In this document: piece by piece, positions 62,139 through 64,000 of the stretch
Position numbering within the stretch: position 1 is the first letter of the stretch
Layout of the letters: each line of letters opens with the position of its first letter
Assembly: GCF_025466085.1 (NCBI RefSeq)
Contig: NZ_JANLOD010000006.1
Coordinates: forward strand, 1-64,000
Length of the DNA: 64,000 nt
Origin: Pseudomonas sp. 14P_8.1_Bac3
GTDB lineage: Bacteria > Pseudomonadota > Gammaproteobacteria > Pseudomonadales > Pseudomonadaceae
Direction: 5' to 3'
Translations under genes and position numbers: made by a program
The notes under the pieces: generated by a model
The model's database searches: none
What the model was told of the DNA's origin: nothing
The model's input: the letters and a program-made list of their open reading frames with translations, nothing else

Positions 62139-64000
62139 ATGAGTCTGTCTCCTGCACCTGCACTGAGCCCCGTATTGACAGGTATTTTTGCCGGCCCGAT
62201 CGCCGGACTCAAATACCAGACCCCTACGCTCTCCGGCGTGACCTCCGCCAATGGCGAATTCCACTACCGCGCCGGCGAAGCCATCAGCTTTCGGGTCGGC
62301 GGGATCGTGTTGGGCGCCCTACAGGCCGCGCCGCGCCTCAACCTGGCGCAACTGGCCAATCGTGTCGACGGCAAGATCGACAAGCTACTCGATCCGTCGG
62401 TCACCAACCTCGCCCGCTTCGTCCATACCCTGGATCAGCAAGGCAACATCGAGTCAGGCGTCAATATTGCGCCCGTGGTGCACGAGCTGATTGGCACAAC
62501 ACCCATCAATTTCAGCCCTCCCGTGATGCCGATGGGCCAAGGTGGCGTCGTCGACTTCGCCAATGATCCGACTTTGCTGCTGATCCTCGAAACGCTGAAC
62601 GCCACGCCCGGTGTTTTCACCGACAAGATGCCACGCACGCTGTGCGATGCCGCCACCAGTCGTAACGAATTGCGCCGCAATATTCGCGGCATCATCAAAA
62701 TGACTGATGTGCGTATTCCATTGCGCGACGGCTCTTACGTTTGTGCCGACGTTTTCCGCCCGGCGGATCCGGGCCAATACCCGATCGTCATGAGCAAGGG
62801 CTTTTACGGCAAGAGCTTTTATCACGACTGCATTTGCAACGAGGCCGACGTCCTGCGCAAGGAGCAAATGGAGGATCGTTATTTCTCCGGCAATCCGGAT
62901 GGCGCCCAATACGAAAACCACGAGACCGTCGACACGTCGGTCTGGGTGCCGGAAGGCTACGTGTGCATCCGCGTTGACGCGCGTGGCGTGTGCAAAAGCC
63001 CGGGCCTGCAAGCGCCCTTCAGCGTTCAGGAAGCCGAGGATTATTACGACGCCATCGAATGGGCAGGCACTCAGCCTTGGTCCAATGGCAACGTCGGTTT
63101 GTGGGGAATGTCTTACCTGGCCATGGCGCAACACAGCGTGGCCAGCCTGCAGCCTTCGCACCTCAAGGCGATGATCGCGCAAGGCACCGATGCCGACATT
63201 TACAACGAGGCCTTGTACGGCGGCGGCATTTTCGGTTCCGGTTTCTGGAACTGGTGGTGGAAGATCTGGTCGGGCAACAACCACTGTGGCGAGCGCCCGG
63301 AAACCGACTGGATGGCCCGCGTGCTGGCGACACCGTTCAACGACATCAACGCCTATGGCCCGCGCGGCAGCATCTTCATGCGTCCGGACATGAGCAAAGC
63401 CACGGCGCCGGTCTGGATCGTCGGCCCGCAAGTTGGCGCGATCATCCACCAACTCGGCAGCAGCGAAACCTACATCCGCTCCACCGCGGCCAAAGCGAGA
63501 AAATTCGATTTCGCCGATGCCTGGTTCCCGGACTCCTACAGCAACAAATCGATCGCCGAACACATGCGTTACTTCGATTACTGGCTCAAGGGCATCGACA
63601 ACGGCGTGATGGAAGAAGCGCCGGTACGGGTTCAGGTGCGAACCGGCAACGGTGCCCACTTCGTTCTGCATGAACACGAATGGCCGATTGCGCGAACCGA
63701 ATACCGCCGCTGGTACCTGGATGCACGTCCTTCAAACTGGCAGAACGATAGTCGTCGTGCCAACGTGCTACGCATCACCGAATCGGTGCCAACAGAGCAA
63801 AGCCGCGCCGAGTACGACGCGCACCTCGATCTGGGCACGCCAACCCTCGCGCCGGCAGGCTCCAGTGACGGCACGCCACGCTGGTCGACCGGCATCTCGT
63901 TCGTCAGCGAGCCGATGAGCGAAGACATGACGCTCGCCGGCTACATGAAGGTCGGTCTGTGGGTGGAGTCCACCAGCGAAGACATGGATGTATTTGTCTC
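62139..64000 (+). CDS. CocE/NonD family hydrolase (X-Pro dipeptidyl-peptidase S15 type), partial at window end
   Basis: Runs off the window after about 620 codons with no stop. The N-terminal ~60 residues (GIFAGPIAGLKYQTPTLSGV, then GEFHYRAGEAISFRVGGIVL) form a small beta-rich domain known from the N-termini of other secreted proteins, fused to the hydrolase. The S15 core has PLRDGSYVCADVFRPA, nucleophile Ser in GLWGMSYLAM, and ERPETDWMARVLATPF cap helices. AAGGAA precedes the ATG. The N-terminal fusion is unusual for this family. Likely an esterase or peptidase. Confidence 0.88.
   Translation, partial: MSLSPAPALSPVLTGIFAGPIAGLKYQTPTLSGVTSANGEFHYRAGEAISFRVGGIVLGALQAAPRLNLAQLANRVDGKIDKLLDPSVTNLARFVHTLDQQGNIESGVNIAPVVHELIGTTPINFSPPVMPMGQGGVVDFANDPTLLLILETLNATPGVFTDKMPRTLCDAATSRNELRRNIRGIIKMTDVRIPLRDGSYVCADVFRPADPGQYPIVMSKGFYGKSFYHDCICNEADVLRKEQMEDRYFSGNPDGAQYENHETVDTSVWVPEGYVCIRVDARGVCKSPGLQAPFSVQEAEDYYDAIEWAGTQPWSNGNVGLWGMSYLAMAQHSVASLQPSHLKAMIAQGTDADIYNEALYGGGIFGSGFWNWWWKIWSGNNHCGERPETDWMARVLATPFNDINAYGPRGSIFMRPDMSKATAPVWIVGPQVGAIIHQLGSSETYIRSTAAKARKFDFADAWFPDSYSNKSIAEHMRYFDYWLKGIDNGVMEEAPVRVQVRTGNGAHFVLHEHEWPIARTEYRRWYLDARPSNWQNDSRRANVLRITESVPTEQSRAEYDAHLDLGTPTLAPAGSSDGTPRWSTGISFVSEPMSEDMTLAGYMKVGLWVESTSEDMDVFV

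Noticed and set aside
62454..63677. Minus-strand open frame of 407 codons opposite the CocE hydrolase
   Set aside because: Antisense shadow of a clear S15 hydrolase; no recognisable domain.
1..64000. CRISPR array, rRNA or tRNA genes
   Set aside because: The only short-repeat series are REP elements and the ACAGGA array; I saw no spaced direct repeats, tRNA cloverleaf or rRNA segments.

Overview
The window is about 64 kb of a GC-rich gammaproteobacterial chromosome, most likely a Pseudomonas of the fluorescens group. The support is the dense regulator/transporter gene content, a FecI-FecR-TonB receptor trio, a BphO-BphP photoreceptor pair, a Pseudomonas-type tyrosine recombinase relic, and many REP-type palindromes built on a GTAGGAGC...GCTCCTAC core. 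I see no rRNA, tRNA or CRISPR array. No gene name was confirmed by a database search; calls rest on motifs and family resemblance.

Layout. 0-8 kb: a regulator cluster with a LysR protein, an AraC protein, a flavodoxin-like protein, two paralogous winged-helix/NB-ARC-type ATPase regulators lying tail to tail, and a GlxA-type regulator. 8-15.5 kb: pirin, a LysR/MFS divergent pair, a quinone oxidoreductase, an alpha/beta hydrolase and an exporter-type ABC protein. 15.5-20 kb: a frameshifted DUF6338-like membrane gene, an AraC regulator facing a 3-hydroxyacyl-CoA dehydrogenase/TetR pair, a VOC protein and a molbindin. 20-26.5 kb: an iron-uptake surface-signalling system (FecI/FecR/receptor), YceI and a MATE pump. 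26.6-27.25 kb: a small gene behind a long hairpin-rich leader.

27.3-32.5 kb is an AT-richer accessory island. It carries a secreted aerolysin/ETX-MTX2-like pore-forming protein, a tyrosine recombinase broken by an in-frame stop and lacking its HxxR catalytic pair, and a two-gene operon of a small single-TM protein plus an HExxH metallopeptidase that looks like a conflict or defence module. This is the most novel part of the window.

32.8-44.3 kb: NERD nuclease-like protein, SGNH acyltransferase, ABC exporter with a translationally coupled serine hydrolase, a secreted hydrolase, RidA, a GIY-YIG protein, a LysR stub, a metallophosphoesterase and an EamA transporter. 44.6-47.5 kb: heme oxygenase and bacteriophytochrome kinase, overlapping by ATGA. 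47.8-57 kb: a coherent seven-gene operon (D-amino-acid dehydrogenase, peptide ABC importer, cytoplasmic beta-lactamase-fold hydrolase), divergent from a LysR regulator and a RidA gene. Matching T-N11-A palindromes lie in both intergenic regions, which suggests one regulon for uptake and breakdown of D-amino-acid-containing peptides. 57-64 kb: a double-domain KaiC-like ATPase with a single-domain response regulator, a class V aminotransferase, a glycosyltransferase remnant, MarR and TetR regulators, and a CocE/NonD hydrolase running off the end of the window.
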